In this document: piece after piece, positions 25,430 to 35,059 of the stretch | Position numbering within the stretch: the stretch's first letter is position 1 | Layout of the letters: the number at the start of each line of letters is the position of its first letter | From: Nicoliella lavandulae | Lineage (GTDB): Bacteria; Bacillota; Bacilli; Lactobacillales; Lactobacillaceae | DNA: 64,000 nt | NCBI RefSeq assembly: GCF_037546185.1 | Contig: NZ_JAWMWH010000001.1 | Span: forward strand, 1,354,590-1,418,589 | Direction of reading: 5' to 3' | Position numbers and translations under genes: made by a program | The notes under the pieces: model-generated | Told to the model about the DNA's origin: nothing | Seen by the model: the letters and a program-made list of their open reading frames with translations, nothing else | Databases searched by the model: none

Positions 25430-26863
25430 TTAATATGAAAAACTGTCATACCCTAGAAATAATCCCAATAATGCGTAAATCCCAAAGATAAAAATTGCTA
25501 CTGCGATTAGTTTTTCATACCACTTAAAAATGACGGTTTGTTGATTATCATATTTTTGTAAGTAATAAAAAACAGGAATTCCACACATGAATAAGATTGC
25601 AGTTAATAAAATAAAATGAAATCCAGCCGCATATAATAACCAGCATGTATAAATGCTAGCAACTGAACCGATCAATATGTTCTTATATTTAGATCTGCTT
25701 TGATCTAGTTGGATTGAATATTTTAATTGATAGAATGCTGAAAAGGCATATGGAATCAAAATTGCAGCACTCGAAATTGAATAAAATAAATTATACGCCC
25801 GATTAGTAAATAAGAATGTAAACATGAACGTTTGAACAATCAAATTTGTTACGATTAACGAATTAACCGGAGCCCCATTTCGATTTTCCTTAGTAAAGAA
25901 CTTGGGAAATGTACCCACTTTTGAAGCTTCATAAGGTAACTGGCCTGCAAACATTGTAAATGATAGCCATGCCCCAGCAACTGAAATAATCAACCCAATA
26001 TTAACGACCATTGCACCCCATTTGCCAACTACTTGTTCTAGTAATGCGGCCATTGCGGGTTGGCCTAAATGTGCTAGCCCTGATTGACTCATTACTCCAA
26101 ATGAGAGCAAAGTAATTAACATGTAGATCAAAATAACGATACTTAGTCCCAATACAGTGGCACGACCAACATCTTCTCGTTTATTAGCCCTTCCGGAAAA
26201 AACCACCGCACCTTCAATTCCAATAAAGACCCATACTGTAACTAACATCGTACTCTTAACTTGTGTTAATACATCACTAAATTGAAAATGACCCGTACTA
26301 GTAAACCAGAAATCAGCTGTAAAGATTTTTAATCTAAATGAGATAATCATAATTACAATGAATAAAAAGATGGGCACTAACTTAGCAATCGTAATTACAA
26401 CATTTACCAATGATGCAGATTCAATTCCTCTTAAGATCATAAAATGGCAACTCCACAATACTAATGATGCCACTGCAATTGACCATAGATTCTGACCATT
26501 CCCAAAGATAGGAATAAAGTAAGCCACCGCACTCATTAATAAGGTTGCATAACCAACCGTTCCTAATAGCGTTGATAACCAATAACCCCAAGCGGAATTA
26601 AATCCAATGTACTTTCCAAAGCCCGCTTCAGCATAACTAAATACCCCAGCATCTAGGTCTGGTCGCTTTCTAGTTAAGTTTTGAAATGTAAATGCTAATG
26701 ATAGCATTCCTACTGCTGTAATCCCCCAGCCAATCAAAACTGCTCCAGCACCGGCATTAGTTGATATATCGTGCATTAAGTTAAATACACCGCCACCAAC
26801 AATCGCACCAATGACTAAGCCAACTAGTTCTAATAAGCTTAGTTTTTTGCGAGTTTGATGCAT
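25430..26863 (-). CDS. APC-family basic amino-acid antiporter (arginine/ornithine type)
   Basis: A 477-residue integral membrane protein with about 12 helices and the APC signature GLVIGAIVGGGVFNL near the N-terminus. It resembles ArcD/LysI-type arginine-ornithine or lysine exchangers. The link to argR supports arginine/ornithine exchange, usually the transport step of the arginine deiminase pathway for ATP and acid resistance. Substrate is inferred. The start is the ATG at 26863, 11 bases after AAGGGG; an ATG at 26872 is too close to that site. Confidence 0.82.
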   Translation of the reverse strand: MHQTRKKLSLLELVGLVIGAIVGGGVFNLMHDISTNAGAGAVLIGWGITAVGMLSLAFTFQNLTRKRPDLDAGVFSYAEAGFGKYIGFNSAWGYWLSTLLGTVGYATLLMSAVAYFIPIFGNGQNLWSIAVASLVLWSCHFMILRGIESASLVNVVITIAKLVPIFLFIVIMIISFRLKIFTADFWFTSTGHFQFSDVLTQVKSTMLVTVWVFIGIEGAVVFSGRANKREDVGRATVLGLSIVILIYMLITLLSFGVMSQSGLAHLGQPAMAALLEQVVGKWGAMVVNIGLIISVAGAWLSFTMFAGQLPYEASKVGTFPKFFTKENRNGAPVNSLIVTNLIVQTFMFTFLFTNRAYNLFYSISSAAILIPYAFSAFYQLKYSIQLDQSRSKYKNILIGSVASIYTCWLLYAAGFHFILLTAILFMCGIPVFYYLQKYDNQQTVIFKWYEKLIAVAIFIFGIYALLGLFLGYDSFSY

Positions 26864-26965
26864 TCTTATCATCGCCCCTTATTCTATATTTATACGTTTT
26901 AATTGAATATTAAAGACACATTCACTAATTATAACGCAAGTTGTTTAAAATTGCTGGGTTTTTAT

Positions 26966-26998
26966 AAAAAAAAGGAACAGCAATAAGCTGTTCCCGTC
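26966..26998 (-). terminator. Terminator of the aldo/keto reductase gene
   Basis: GGAACAGC and GCTGTTCC form a perfect 8-bp stem with a 5-base loop and an eight-T tail on the minus strand. Confidence 0.9.
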
Positions 26999-27020
26999 GG
27001 ATTAATACCACCGTAAATAA

Positions 27021-28007
27021 TTATTTAGTAATTTTATCGATTGCAGCCAACTCATCATCAGTAAAACTAGTATTATCAAGTGCTTTTAAATTATCTTCTA
27101 GGTGATTAATCTTAGATGCACCAGTAATAACACTAGTAACGGTTGGGTTATTCAATAACCATGCTAAACTCATCTGAGCTAATGATTGATTACGATTCTT
27201 AGCTAATTCATTTAATGCATTGATTCTTTTAACTGCAGAGTCAGTACCATTTTTAACTAAGAAATCATTAGTACTGTGTAAGTGAATTGAATCTGGAATC
27301 CCATTCAAATACTTATCTGTTAATAAACCTTCAGCTAATGGTCCATAGGCCACTAATCCCTTCTTAGCATCAGCCAATGCATCAATGGTACCATCATCTT
27401 CAATCTTACGATTCAATAAATTATATGACATTTGATTAATAACAAATGGGGTCCGCATTTCTTTAAAGTACTTCATGATTTCTTGTTCTTCTTTATCATA
27501 GTAATTAGAGATCCCGATGTATAATGCTTTTCCAGAACGAACAATTCCATCTAAGGCCGCTGCTGTTTCCTCTAAGCTAGTATTAGGATCAAACCGGTGA
27601 CTATAGTAAATATCAACATAGTCAAGTCCCATCCGTTGTAAACTACGATCTAATGCCGCTACTAACGTTTTCTTTGATGAAAAAGATCCGTAGACACCTG
27701 GCCACATATGATAACCAGCCTTAGTCGTAATAATTAATTCATCCCGGTATGGCTTTAAATCAGCGCGATAGACTTGACCGAACATTCTTTCTGCAGCTCC
27801 TGAACCAGGACCATAATTATTAGCTAAATCAAAGCTGAAAATACCTCGATCAAACGCAGCTAACATTGCAGCTTCACTATCCTTAAAATTGGCGTCATCA
27901 CCAAAGCTATGCCACATTCCAAAAGATAATGCTGGTAATTGTAATCCAGAATTTCCAGCACGACGAACCATGATATCATCGTAACGATTGTCACTTGCTT
28001 TATACAT
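27021..28007 (-). CDS. Aldo/keto reductase, YghZ/KCNAB-like
   Basis: A 328-residue NADPH-dependent TIM-barrel oxidoreductase. The N-terminal segment has LSFGMWHSFGD, then FDLANNYGPGSGAAERMFG (catalytic Asp and Tyr), Lys in TTKAGYHMWPG and the YSHRFD histidine, giving the full tetrad. The closest subfamily is YghZ (glyceraldehyde 3-phosphate or methylglyoxal reductase), inferred from the length and the GPGSGAAE motif. The start is ATG 28007 with GGGAGTGG upstream. It is a single gene with its own terminator. Confidence 0.88.
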   Translation of the reverse strand: MYKASDNRYDDIMVRRAGNSGLQLPALSFGMWHSFGDDANFKDSEAAMLAAFDRGIFSFDLANNYGPGSGAAERMFGQVYRADLKPYRDELIITTKAGYHMWPGVYGSFSSKKTLVAALDRSLQRMGLDYVDIYYSHRFDPNTSLEETAAALDGIVRSGKALYIGISNYYDKEEQEIMKYFKEMRTPFVINQMSYNLLNRKIEDDGTIDALADAKKGLVAYGPLAEGLLTDKYLNGIPDSIHLHSTNDFLVKNGTDSAVKRINALNELAKNRNQSLAQMSLAWLLNNPTVTSVITGASKINHLEDNLKALDNTSFTDDELAAIDKITK

Positions 28008-28080
28008 AAAATCCACTCCCACTATTGTTATTATATTTAAATAATAAATTGCTTTATGATACCAGTCAAGAAAAGACAAC

Positions 28081-28110
28081 TAAAAAAAGCTAAACTAAGT
28101 TCAGCTTTTA
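28081..28110 (-). terminator. Terminator of the oppA-like gene
   Basis: AGCTGAAC and GTTTAGCT form an 8-bp stem (one G-U) with a 3-base loop and a seven-T tail on the minus strand. Confidence 0.8.
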
Positions 28111-28117
28111 ATAGAAT

Positions 28118-29764
28118 TTATTTAATTGAAATTTCCTTCCAGTTGCGACTCATTCCGGTAGGACTCCAAACATATCCCTTAACATTTGTGTTCCATAATT
28201 CAGTCGTAGCTGGTTCGTAAACTGGAATTACTCCCTGTTCACGCATTAAGATTTTTTCAGCATTTGCCATATCCATAGCACGTTGCTTAGGATTATTGGC
28301 ATCTCGATTATTAGCATTATTAACTAACTGATCATATTGAGAATTACTCCACTTACCAAAGTTAAAGGTACTATTAGTGGTCATTAGATCCAAGAAATTG
28401 GTTGGATCGTTAAAATCAGCTCCCCACTTAGTAAGAACGATGTCAAAATTACCATTATCTTGACGACTCATCCGAACTTTATTTGGGATATTAGATAAGT
28501 TAACTTTTAGGCCCGGTAACTTACTCAACTGTGATTGTAAAAATTCAGCTACTTGCTTCGTAGTATAATCATCATCTGTAGTTAAGTTAACCGTCAATGA
28601 TTTTTTACCACTAGCGGCTAATGCACTTTGCCATAGTTGCTTAGCTTCAGTTAAGTTGTATGCAACTCCCTGTGGATATGCAGATAGTTGTTTAAAGTTT
28701 TGGTTGGTTCCAGATACTTTAAAATCATCTAACTTAGTTGGAATAAACCCATCAGGAGTTACTGATCCATCACGTAATACATCAGAAACTAAAGCTTTCC
28801 GATTAATCGCTAATGAAAGGGCCTTTCTAGCATCTTGGTTCTTAAAGATGCTTAACCGTTGTTCATTAGTTAACATATAAACCGTTGCTCCACCAATATA
28901 TGATCTAAAGGCCTTATTATGCCGGTAATTAGCCACTTGAGTTCCGTTCAATGGGGTTGAATCTAGCTTATTTTGATCAAATAGTTTTAATGAGGTTGTT
29001 GGATCACTGATAACTTGTAAGTTAATTTTATTAACATGAACATTCTTCTTATCCCAATAATTAGGATTCTTAACTAATTGCCAAGTATCATTAGTTCCAC
29101 TCCAGCCCTTTAAAATAAATGGACCGTCTGAATTAGTAGTATTGCTGTTAGTCCCAAACTTATTACCATATTTTTCTACAAATTTTTGTTCTTGTGGGAA
29201 GAACACTGGGAAGGCTAATAATTTCGTGAAGTATGGAACTGGTTTTTCTAAGTGAACAACTAGCTTATAATCCCCTTCAGCTGATACTCCTAATGAACTA
29301 GGCTTCATTTTACCAGATTGAATGGCGCTATAGTTTTGAATCTGGTTATATAAATATCCATACTGGGCAGCTGTCTTTGGATTAGCAGTTCTACGCCATG
29401 CATAAACAAAATCATGTGCTGTAACACTGGAACCATCTTTCCATTTAACATTTTTTCTAATATCAAATGTATATGTTTTTCCATCTTTAGATACTGTTTG
29501 CTTAGTTGCTAATGCAGGCGTGGAAGCACCGTTCGCACCATTTCGATACAAACCGTCTCCAGTATGATTAAGCATTGTTAAACTCGCCGCATCATTTGCC
29601 TTAGAATTATCCATTGTAGAAATGGGGGTAGCATAACTAAGATTCAATGTCGTTCTAGAATCATTAGTTGAATTATTTTGTCCACAAGCAGTTAAAACAA
29701 CCGCTAATAATGGCAACATTATTCCAACCATGATTGATTTAAAATGTTTACTAAAAATACGCAT
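28118..29764 (-). CDS. Oligopeptide ABC transporter substrate-binding lipoprotein, OppA-like
   Basis: An extracytoplasmic peptide-binding protein (SBP family 5). The 548-residue product has a signal peptide with a lipobox, VVLTACGQ, so it is lipid-anchored at Cys27 or so, followed by the SBP_bac_5 domain: SYATPISTMDNS, DGSSVTAHDFVYAWRRT and the late PTNFLDLMTT. The start is ATG 29764, 10 bases after AAGGG. No Opp permease or ATPase genes are next to it and it has a terminator of its own, so it is an orphan binding protein that must use a transporter encoded elsewhere. Confidence 0.93.
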   Translation of the reverse strand: MRIFSKHFKSIMVGIMLPLLAVVLTACGQNNSTNDSRTTLNLSYATPISTMDNSKANDAASLTMLNHTGDGLYRNGANGASTPALATKQTVSKDGKTYTFDIRKNVKWKDGSSVTAHDFVYAWRRTANPKTAAQYGYLYNQIQNYSAIQSGKMKPSSLGVSAEGDYKLVVHLEKPVPYFTKLLAFPVFFPQEQKFVEKYGNKFGTNSNTTNSDGPFILKGWSGTNDTWQLVKNPNYWDKKNVHVNKINLQVISDPTTSLKLFDQNKLDSTPLNGTQVANYRHNKAFRSYIGGATVYMLTNEQRLSIFKNQDARKALSLAINRKALVSDVLRDGSVTPDGFIPTKLDDFKVSGTNQNFKQLSAYPQGVAYNLTEAKQLWQSALAASGKKSLTVNLTTDDDYTTKQVAEFLQSQLSKLPGLKVNLSNIPNKVRMSRQDNGNFDIVLTKWGADFNDPTNFLDLMTTNSTFNFGKWSNSQYDQLVNNANNRDANNPKQRAMDMANAEKILMREQGVIPVYEPATTELWNTNVKGYVWSPTGMSRNWKEISIK

Positions 29765-29836
29765 GAAATTCATCCCTTAAATGTTAATCTTAAACAAATA
29801 TTATAATATAACACACGATATAATTTTGCAATTATC

Positions 29837-32302
29837 TTACATGAACTGATCTGGTGATATCCCATCCATTCCAATCATCGGATCGATTTTTCCGCTATTG
29901 ATCAACTGTTCAGTTAAAATTTGCTTATCCGACTTAGGCTCGTCATTGGAAGCACTAGTTGAATTAGTGACGGTTTCAACTTTTGATTCAGTTTGGTTGG
30001 TTGGTTGATTAACATCCTTAATTACCGTTCGTAATCGCTGACAAAGGCTAGTCCAACGCTTAGTTGATGGTGTCTCTACACATTTTACAAATGAGTTTAC
30101 ATCCCCAGCTAACACTAATAGTTTCGAAGCACGCGTAATGGCAGTATACAGTAAATTACGTTTGAGCATAATCGTGTATTGGGGCACAATTGGCAAGATC
30201 ACCATCTTAAACTCACTCCCTTGTGCTTTATGAATCGTTGTACAATAAGCTAACGTAATTTGATCCCATTCCTTACGTTGATAAGTAACTTCTGAATCGT
30301 CAAACGCAATCACTAGTTTATCCTTGCTACTATTATTGGGCTGAGTTTCAATACTAACGATTTTACCAATGTCACCATTAAAGACATCGTTTTCGGAGCT
30401 ATTAACTAACTGTAAGACCTTATCACCAATTCGATAGTGAACCCCACGGTACTCAACTTCTTTTTGATCAGCACTAGTTTTGGGGTTCATAATCGATTGA
30501 ATAATTGTATTTAAATTATTAACCCCAATTGGGCCCTTATACATTGGTGCTAACACTTGAATATCAGTAGATGTGAATCCTTTGCGATGAGCTTTGCCAA
30601 CAATTTGCTCAATTACTGATTGAATTTGTCGAGCGGTACAACTAATAAAACTCCGATCACTTTGGTTAGTCATGAAGTCCTGTGGTAAATGCCCATTTTT
30701 CACATAGTGGGCTAACTCAATAATGGTTGAATCATCATCTTGACGGTGAATTGTATTTAATTCCAAACTAGGAATTCGCTTAGATTGTAATAAATCATTA
30801 AATACTTGACCCGGCCCTACCGATGGTAATTGATCCCGATCACCAACTAAAATAACCTTCATATCATCAGGAACAGCATTAATTAGCCGTCTGAACAAAT
30901 AAGTATCAACCATCGACATTTCATCAACAATTAATAGTTTACCATCAACCGTAGTTTCTTTAGCGTCATCCTGTTCTTGATCATCATTAATGTTTAATCC
31001 CAATAGTTTATGAATCGTACTTGCTTCAGCTCCAGTTGTCTCACGCATGCGCTTAGCAGCACGACCAGTGGGTGCAGCTAATAAGAATGGGTATGGATCA
31101 TCAACATAATCAGCAATTGAAAGTGATAGGTCATTAATTTTAGCGTACAGGGACAAGATTCCCTTAATGATGGTCGTCTTTCCAGTTCCAGGACCACCAG
31201 TTAATAGGAAAACTGATGATTTCATTGCCATTTTTAAGGCTGAAATTTGCGACGCATCATATTCAATGCGATTGTCAAATTCAATCTTGCGAATCATTTG
31301 ATCTAACTGATCATCAGGTAAGGCTTGAGTATCATCTCCCGCCTCTTCAATTCGCTTAATGTTTTCGGCAATTTCCCATTCAGCTTCATATAGCGTGCGT
31401 AAATAAATTTTGTTTTGCTCACCAACAATTTTATTGGCTTTGGCTAAAGCAATGATTTGATCACCAATTGCTTCAATCGTAACTGCTCCATCACGACTAC
31501 TATTTAGTAGTTTTAAAGATTCATTTACCAATTGATCTAATTTAGCATAAGTGCCACCACTTTTAATTGACAATCGACTTAATGCTGTCATGATTCCAGC
31601 TCTTAATCGACCAATCGAATCATCTGTAAAACCCATTTGACTGGCAATTTGATCTGCTTTTTTAAAGCTAATTCCATTAATATCTTCAACTAGTTTATAA
31701 GGATTATTTTTTATTACTGATAATGTTTTATCCTTATAAAAATTATATATTTTACCTGCAAGATTGCTGCTAAAGCCATAACTATTTAAGCCGATAATAA
31801 TCTGCTCAACTCCATTATGCTCTTTGATTCCATTAGTTAACGCCTCTTTTTGCTTGGGCGATAAGTCTAATTGTTTTAATACATCTGGATTATTAATAAC
31901 TTTTTCAATTAAGTTATTACCAAGTTGTTCAACAATCTTTTCAGCCGTCTTAGTTCCAATTCCAGGAAAATCATCACTTGATAAATATGCTATTAATCCC
32001 TTACTAGTCTTAGGGGTATTGCCCTCATATTTAGTCACTTTGAACTGTTGACCATACTTTGGATGTTCTACTAATTCGCCAGTAAATTGGTATTCTGCAT
32101 CTAGATCCATCTCGCCAAAACTACCAACTGCGATAATGTCATCGCTATTCCATTTGAAATTAGCTGATTTAATTTTAACTGATAGGACTTTATAAAAATT
32201 ATCTGGACTTTCAAAAAAAATTGCCTGGACCGTTCCAGTAAGTGAAAGTGGTTCTGACGGATTAGAATGGTTATCATCAAATAAATCTACCGAGTCTGCC
32301 AA
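29837..32302 (-). CDS. recD2: RecD2 family ATP-dependent DNA helicase
   Basis: RecD2 is a 5'-3' superfamily 1B helicase active in repair and recombination in bacteria without RecBCD. The 821-residue product has an OB-like N-terminus, tandem helix-hairpin-helix region (about 105-215, with FPGIGTKTAEKI), Walker A GGPGTGKTT at about 369-377, Walker B DEMSMVD at about 460-466 and the C-terminal UvrD-like TIHKAQGSEF motif. The last 70 residues are a Thr/Ser/Asn-rich tail. The start is TTG, 8 bases after AAGGAG. It is co-oriented with, and follows, the TPR gene by 22 bases. Confidence 0.95.
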   Translation of the reverse strand: MADSVDLFDDNHSNPSEPLSLTGTVQAIFFESPDNFYKVLSVKIKSANFKWNSDDIIAVGSFGEMDLDAEYQFTGELVEHPKYGQQFKVTKYEGNTPKTSKGLIAYLSSDDFPGIGTKTAEKIVEQLGNNLIEKVINNPDVLKQLDLSPKQKEALTNGIKEHNGVEQIIIGLNSYGFSSNLAGKIYNFYKDKTLSVIKNNPYKLVEDINGISFKKADQIASQMGFTDDSIGRLRAGIMTALSRLSIKSGGTYAKLDQLVNESLKLLNSSRDGAVTIEAIGDQIIALAKANKIVGEQNKIYLRTLYEAEWEIAENIKRIEEAGDDTQALPDDQLDQMIRKIEFDNRIEYDASQISALKMAMKSSVFLLTGGPGTGKTTIIKGILSLYAKINDLSLSIADYVDDPYPFLLAAPTGRAAKRMRETTGAEASTIHKLLGLNINDDQEQDDAKETTVDGKLLIVDEMSMVDTYLFRRLINAVPDDMKVILVGDRDQLPSVGPGQVFNDLLQSKRIPSLELNTIHRQDDDSTIIELAHYVKNGHLPQDFMTNQSDRSFISCTARQIQSVIEQIVGKAHRKGFTSTDIQVLAPMYKGPIGVNNLNTIIQSIMNPKTSADQKEVEYRGVHYRIGDKVLQLVNSSENDVFNGDIGKIVSIETQPNNSSKDKLVIAFDDSEVTYQRKEWDQITLAYCTTIHKAQGSEFKMVILPIVPQYTIMLKRNLLYTAITRASKLLVLAGDVNSFVKCVETPSTKRWTSLCQRLRTVIKDVNQPTNQTESKVETVTNSTSASNDEPKSDKQILTEQLINSGKIDPMIGMDGISPDQFM

Positions 32303-32324
32303 ATTATCTACTCCTTAATTTACA

Positions 32325-33047
32325 TTATTTATCGCGCTTTTTTTGAATTTGAATAAATTTTTCGATATCCTTTAGCCGACTTTGTCCCTTTTCAAAATAA
32401 CGATGGTCATATCGTTTGGCTTTAGCAAAATAATCATCAAATGGTTCTCCTAATACCATAGCAATTAATCCCCGATCAAAGTTAGCCTTGCCATTATGGT
32501 CATCGTTTTTTAAAACAATATCAAAAAATTGCGCAGCTTCGCTAAAGTTACCTAGTGCTAATAAACTATCTCCTAAAATTTGGTTAACGGAAGGATCCTG
32601 TCTTCGCATTCCCTGAGCAGTTAATGCAAAGACCACTGCTTTTTTATAGTTTTGTTTAGACATATAACTTTGAGCTAACATAATATACGAATCAAACTGC
32701 AATTTTTGATCATCAATTTGGTTAAATTGTTGAATGGCTTTGTCATATTCTCCGGCTGCATAGTAAACATTACCTAACCCATACATCAACGTATTCTTTG
32801 CTTTTTTACTTTGATCTGCAAATAATCCCATTGCCTTCATTAGTAACTCTTCAGCTTGATTATAATTGCGTAACTGAACCAAAAACGTTCCTAAATCATA
32901 GTATGTTCGGTAATCGTGTGGATGTTCATCAATATCCTTAACCAGCTTATGCAGTGTTTCATCAGCTTGTTTTTGCTTTTCTGCCCTGACCTTAGCAACG
33001 TGGGCCTGATGTTCTTGATTATTAATTTGGTTATTATCTTCCGTCAT
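32325..33047 (-). CDS. Tetratricopeptide repeat protein
   Basis: A 240-residue soluble protein with an acidic/Gln-rich N-terminus and about four TPR units between residues 35 and 220 (for example YNQAEELLMKAMGLF, YDKAIQQFNQI, FSEAAQFFDIVL). TPR proteins mediate protein-protein contacts. It is between a histidine-phosphatase gene (7-19 bases away) and recD2, and in Bacilli a TPR protein upstream of recD2 (YrrB in Bacillus) is usual. The start is ATG 33047, 11 bases after GGAG. Confidence 0.88.
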   Translation of the reverse strand: MTEDNNQINNQEHQAHVAKVRAEKQKQADETLHKLVKDIDEHPHDYRTYYDLGTFLVQLRNYNQAEELLMKAMGLFADQSKKAKNTLMYGLGNVYYAAGEYDKAIQQFNQIDDQKLQFDSYIMLAQSYMSKQNYKKAVVFALTAQGMRRQDPSVNQILGDSLLALGNFSEAAQFFDIVLKNDDHNGKANFDRGLIAMVLGEPFDDYFAKAKRYDHRYFEKGQSRLKDIEKFIQIQKKRDK

Positions 33048-33066
33048 TTTTAATATCACTCCAAAG

Positions 33067-33726
33067 TTAAATAGTATCAGTTGAATCTAGTGGCCGGTTT
33101 AAATAATCAGTATCATTCCACTTGATCAATTTAAACGTTTGGCCCTGGTCAACAGTTTCTAAAATCGTAGTACTAGTATTTGAAAGGCCTCCCCGTTTTC
33201 TAAGGTCGGCCAATGGTTCATTTAGTAATGAATTAATCAGGGCATTTAAGGCGGCCCCATGACTAACTACCATTACATTCTGATCAGGATTAGGATAATC
33301 ACGCGCGATTAGTTTTACTGCAGGCGTCATTCGATCAATTACTTCTTGAAAGTTCTCACCACCAATTTCATGATTATCATATTTTTCAGGATGTTCCCTA
33401 AAGTTAGTAAATTGTTCCGGAAATTGTGCTTTCACGTCCATAAATTTTTGTCCTTCCATTTTACCCAAATGAAATTCTTCTAGACGATTCCAAAGACTAA
33501 TCTCTGGAATAAAATCCAATTGGCTACGAACATGCTGAGCTGTTATGCGAGCTCGTTTAATGGGGCTTGCAAAAACATGCTCAAATTTAATATGTTTCAA
33601 CGCTTTTGCTAATTGATCCATTTCACTGTAACTAGTTTTTAATAATGGTGAATCCCCACCAGCCCCTTGGTAGCGACTTTCAAGGTTCCATTCTGTTTTC
33701 CCATGTCGAATAAAATAAATTTTCAC
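33067..33726 (-). CDS. Histidine phosphatase family protein (phosphoglycerate mutase-like)
   Basis: A 219-residue enzyme of the histidine phosphatase superfamily with the N-terminal RHGKTEWN (phospho-acceptor His8), a second-site VVSHGAALNAL near residue 155 and the acidic loop near Glu88-Lys90. Such proteins may be phosphatases rather than true glycolytic mutases; the substrate is not clear from sequence. The start is GTG with GAGG upstream. It precedes the TPR-recD2 pair in one operon. Confidence 0.88.
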   Translation of the reverse strand: MKIYFIRHGKTEWNLESRYQGAGGDSPLLKTSYSEMDQLAKALKHIKFEHVFASPIKRARITAQHVRSQLDFIPEISLWNRLEEFHLGKMEGQKFMDVKAQFPEQFTNFREHPEKYDNHEIGGENFQEVIDRMTPAVKLIARDYPNPDQNVMVVSHGAALNALINSLLNEPLADLRKRGGLSNTSTTILETVDQGQTFKLIKWNDTDYLNRPLDSTDTI

Positions 33727-33783
33727 TATGCATACCTCGTTATTATTTATGATTATCTATCCATTATAAACTTGATTGCATAA

Positions 33784-33816
33784 AATAAAAACACCATACC
33801 TTCGTATGATGTTTTC
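33784..33816 (-). terminator. Terminator of mnmA
   Basis: ACATCATAC and GTATGGTGT form a 9-bp stem (one wobble) with a GAAG loop and five T on the minus strand. Confidence 0.85.
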
Positions 33817-33829
33817 AACTTAATACTAA

Positions 33830-34957
33830 TTAAATATATTGTAGTTCTGATTGATTTTGATAAGCAGCATCGATGATTGCTGAACCTAAACATTCCTCAC
33901 CATCATATAAAACTACTGCTTGACCAGGAGTAACGGCACGAGCTGGGTCATCAAAGATTACTCGAATTTGCTTTTGGTCATCACTAACCTTAACCGTTAC
34001 ACCACAGTCTTTTTGCCGGTATCTAAATTTAGCGGTACAGTGGAATTCACTTCCCCGGTCCGTAATGTCGTTAACAAAGAATGCATCAGATGCATCTAGA
34101 TAATCAGCGTATAAATGTTCGTTTTCATAGCCCTTGCCTACATATAAGATGTTTTTAGAAAGGTCCTTTCCAACTACGAACCATGGACGGTTATCTTTAC
34201 CGTCCCCACCGATTCCTAGGCCACGTCTTTGACCAATGGTATAGTACATTAAACCATCGTGTGTTCCCTTTTCAACACCATCAAAAGTCATCATCTTACC
34301 AGGAGTTGCTGGTAAGTATTGGCCTAAGAAGTTCTTGAAGTTCTTTTCACCAATAAAACAGATTCCTACAGAGTCCTTTTTATCAGCAACCGCTAGATTA
34401 GCTTCGCGAGCAAGTTTTCTAACTTGTGGTTTGATCATCCCACCTAATGGGAACATGACACGGTCTAGTTGGTCAGCAGACAATTGACTTAAGAAATAAG
34501 TTTGATCCTTATTTGAATCAGTAGCTCGCAACAAGTGATTATGACCATCATCGTCTCGATACAATTGTGCATAGTGACCAGTTGCAATATAATCAGCACC
34601 TAATTCTAGGGCATAGTCTAGAAAGGCTCTGAATTTAATTTCCTTATTACAGATAACATCTGGATCAGGGGTCCGGCCCTTTTTATATTCAGCTAAAAAG
34701 TAAGTGAACACTCGATCCCAATATTCTTTTTCGAAGTTCACAGAGTAGTATGGAATTCCAATTTGTGAAGCTACTTTAGCAACATCTTTGTAGTCTTCAG
34801 TAGCTGTACAAACACCGTTTTCATCGGTATCATCCCAATTCTTCATGAATACTCCGACTACATCATACCCTTGTTGTTTTAGAACTAAAGCGGTCACAGA
34901 AGAATCGACTCCGCCACTCATTCCAACAACCACACGGGTTTTACTATTATCGGTCAT
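33830..34957 (-). CDS. mnmA: tRNA 2-thiouridylase MnmA
   Basis: MnmA adds sulfur at wobble U34 of tRNA-Lys, Glu and Gln. The 375-residue product has the PP-loop SGGVDSSV near residues 14-21, the catalytic Cys in DPDVICNKEIKF near residue 104 and the second Cys in SVGICFIGEKNF near 200. It sits downstream of a cysteine desulfurase gene and DUF1831, an order that supplies sulfur directly to MnmA in Bacilli that lack IscS-Tus relays. Confidence 0.96.
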   Translation of the reverse strand: MTDNSKTRVVVGMSGGVDSSVTALVLKQQGYDVVGVFMKNWDDTDENGVCTATEDYKDVAKVASQIGIPYYSVNFEKEYWDRVFTYFLAEYKKGRTPDPDVICNKEIKFRAFLDYALELGADYIATGHYAQLYRDDDGHNHLLRATDSNKDQTYFLSQLSADQLDRVMFPLGGMIKPQVRKLAREANLAVADKKDSVGICFIGEKNFKNFLGQYLPATPGKMMTFDGVEKGTHDGLMYYTIGQRRGLGIGGDGKDNRPWFVVGKDLSKNILYVGKGYENEHLYADYLDASDAFFVNDITDRGSEFHCTAKFRYRQKDCGVTVKVSDDQKQIRVIFDDPARAVTPGQAVVLYDGEECLGSAIIDAAYQNQSELQYI

Positions 34958-35059
34958 TGGTTTATCACCATCATTTCTTTAGATTTCTGAGAATCCACGA
35001 TTTGAAGGTCGCAATTTCCAGTATTTAATATTTTACTAACTTAAAGTAATAAATGCAAA

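Noticed and set aside
26880..26960. TGAAT...ATTCA half-sites before the antiporter-argR operon
   Set aside because: They are about 11 bases apart, not the about 4 of the ARG-box consensus, so I did not call an operator.
33070..33726. Glycolytic phosphoglycerate mutase (gpmA)
   Set aside because: The 219-residue length and sequence fit the wider histidine-phosphatase family; a true dPGM mutase is longer and has a different active-site loop, so I kept the general name.
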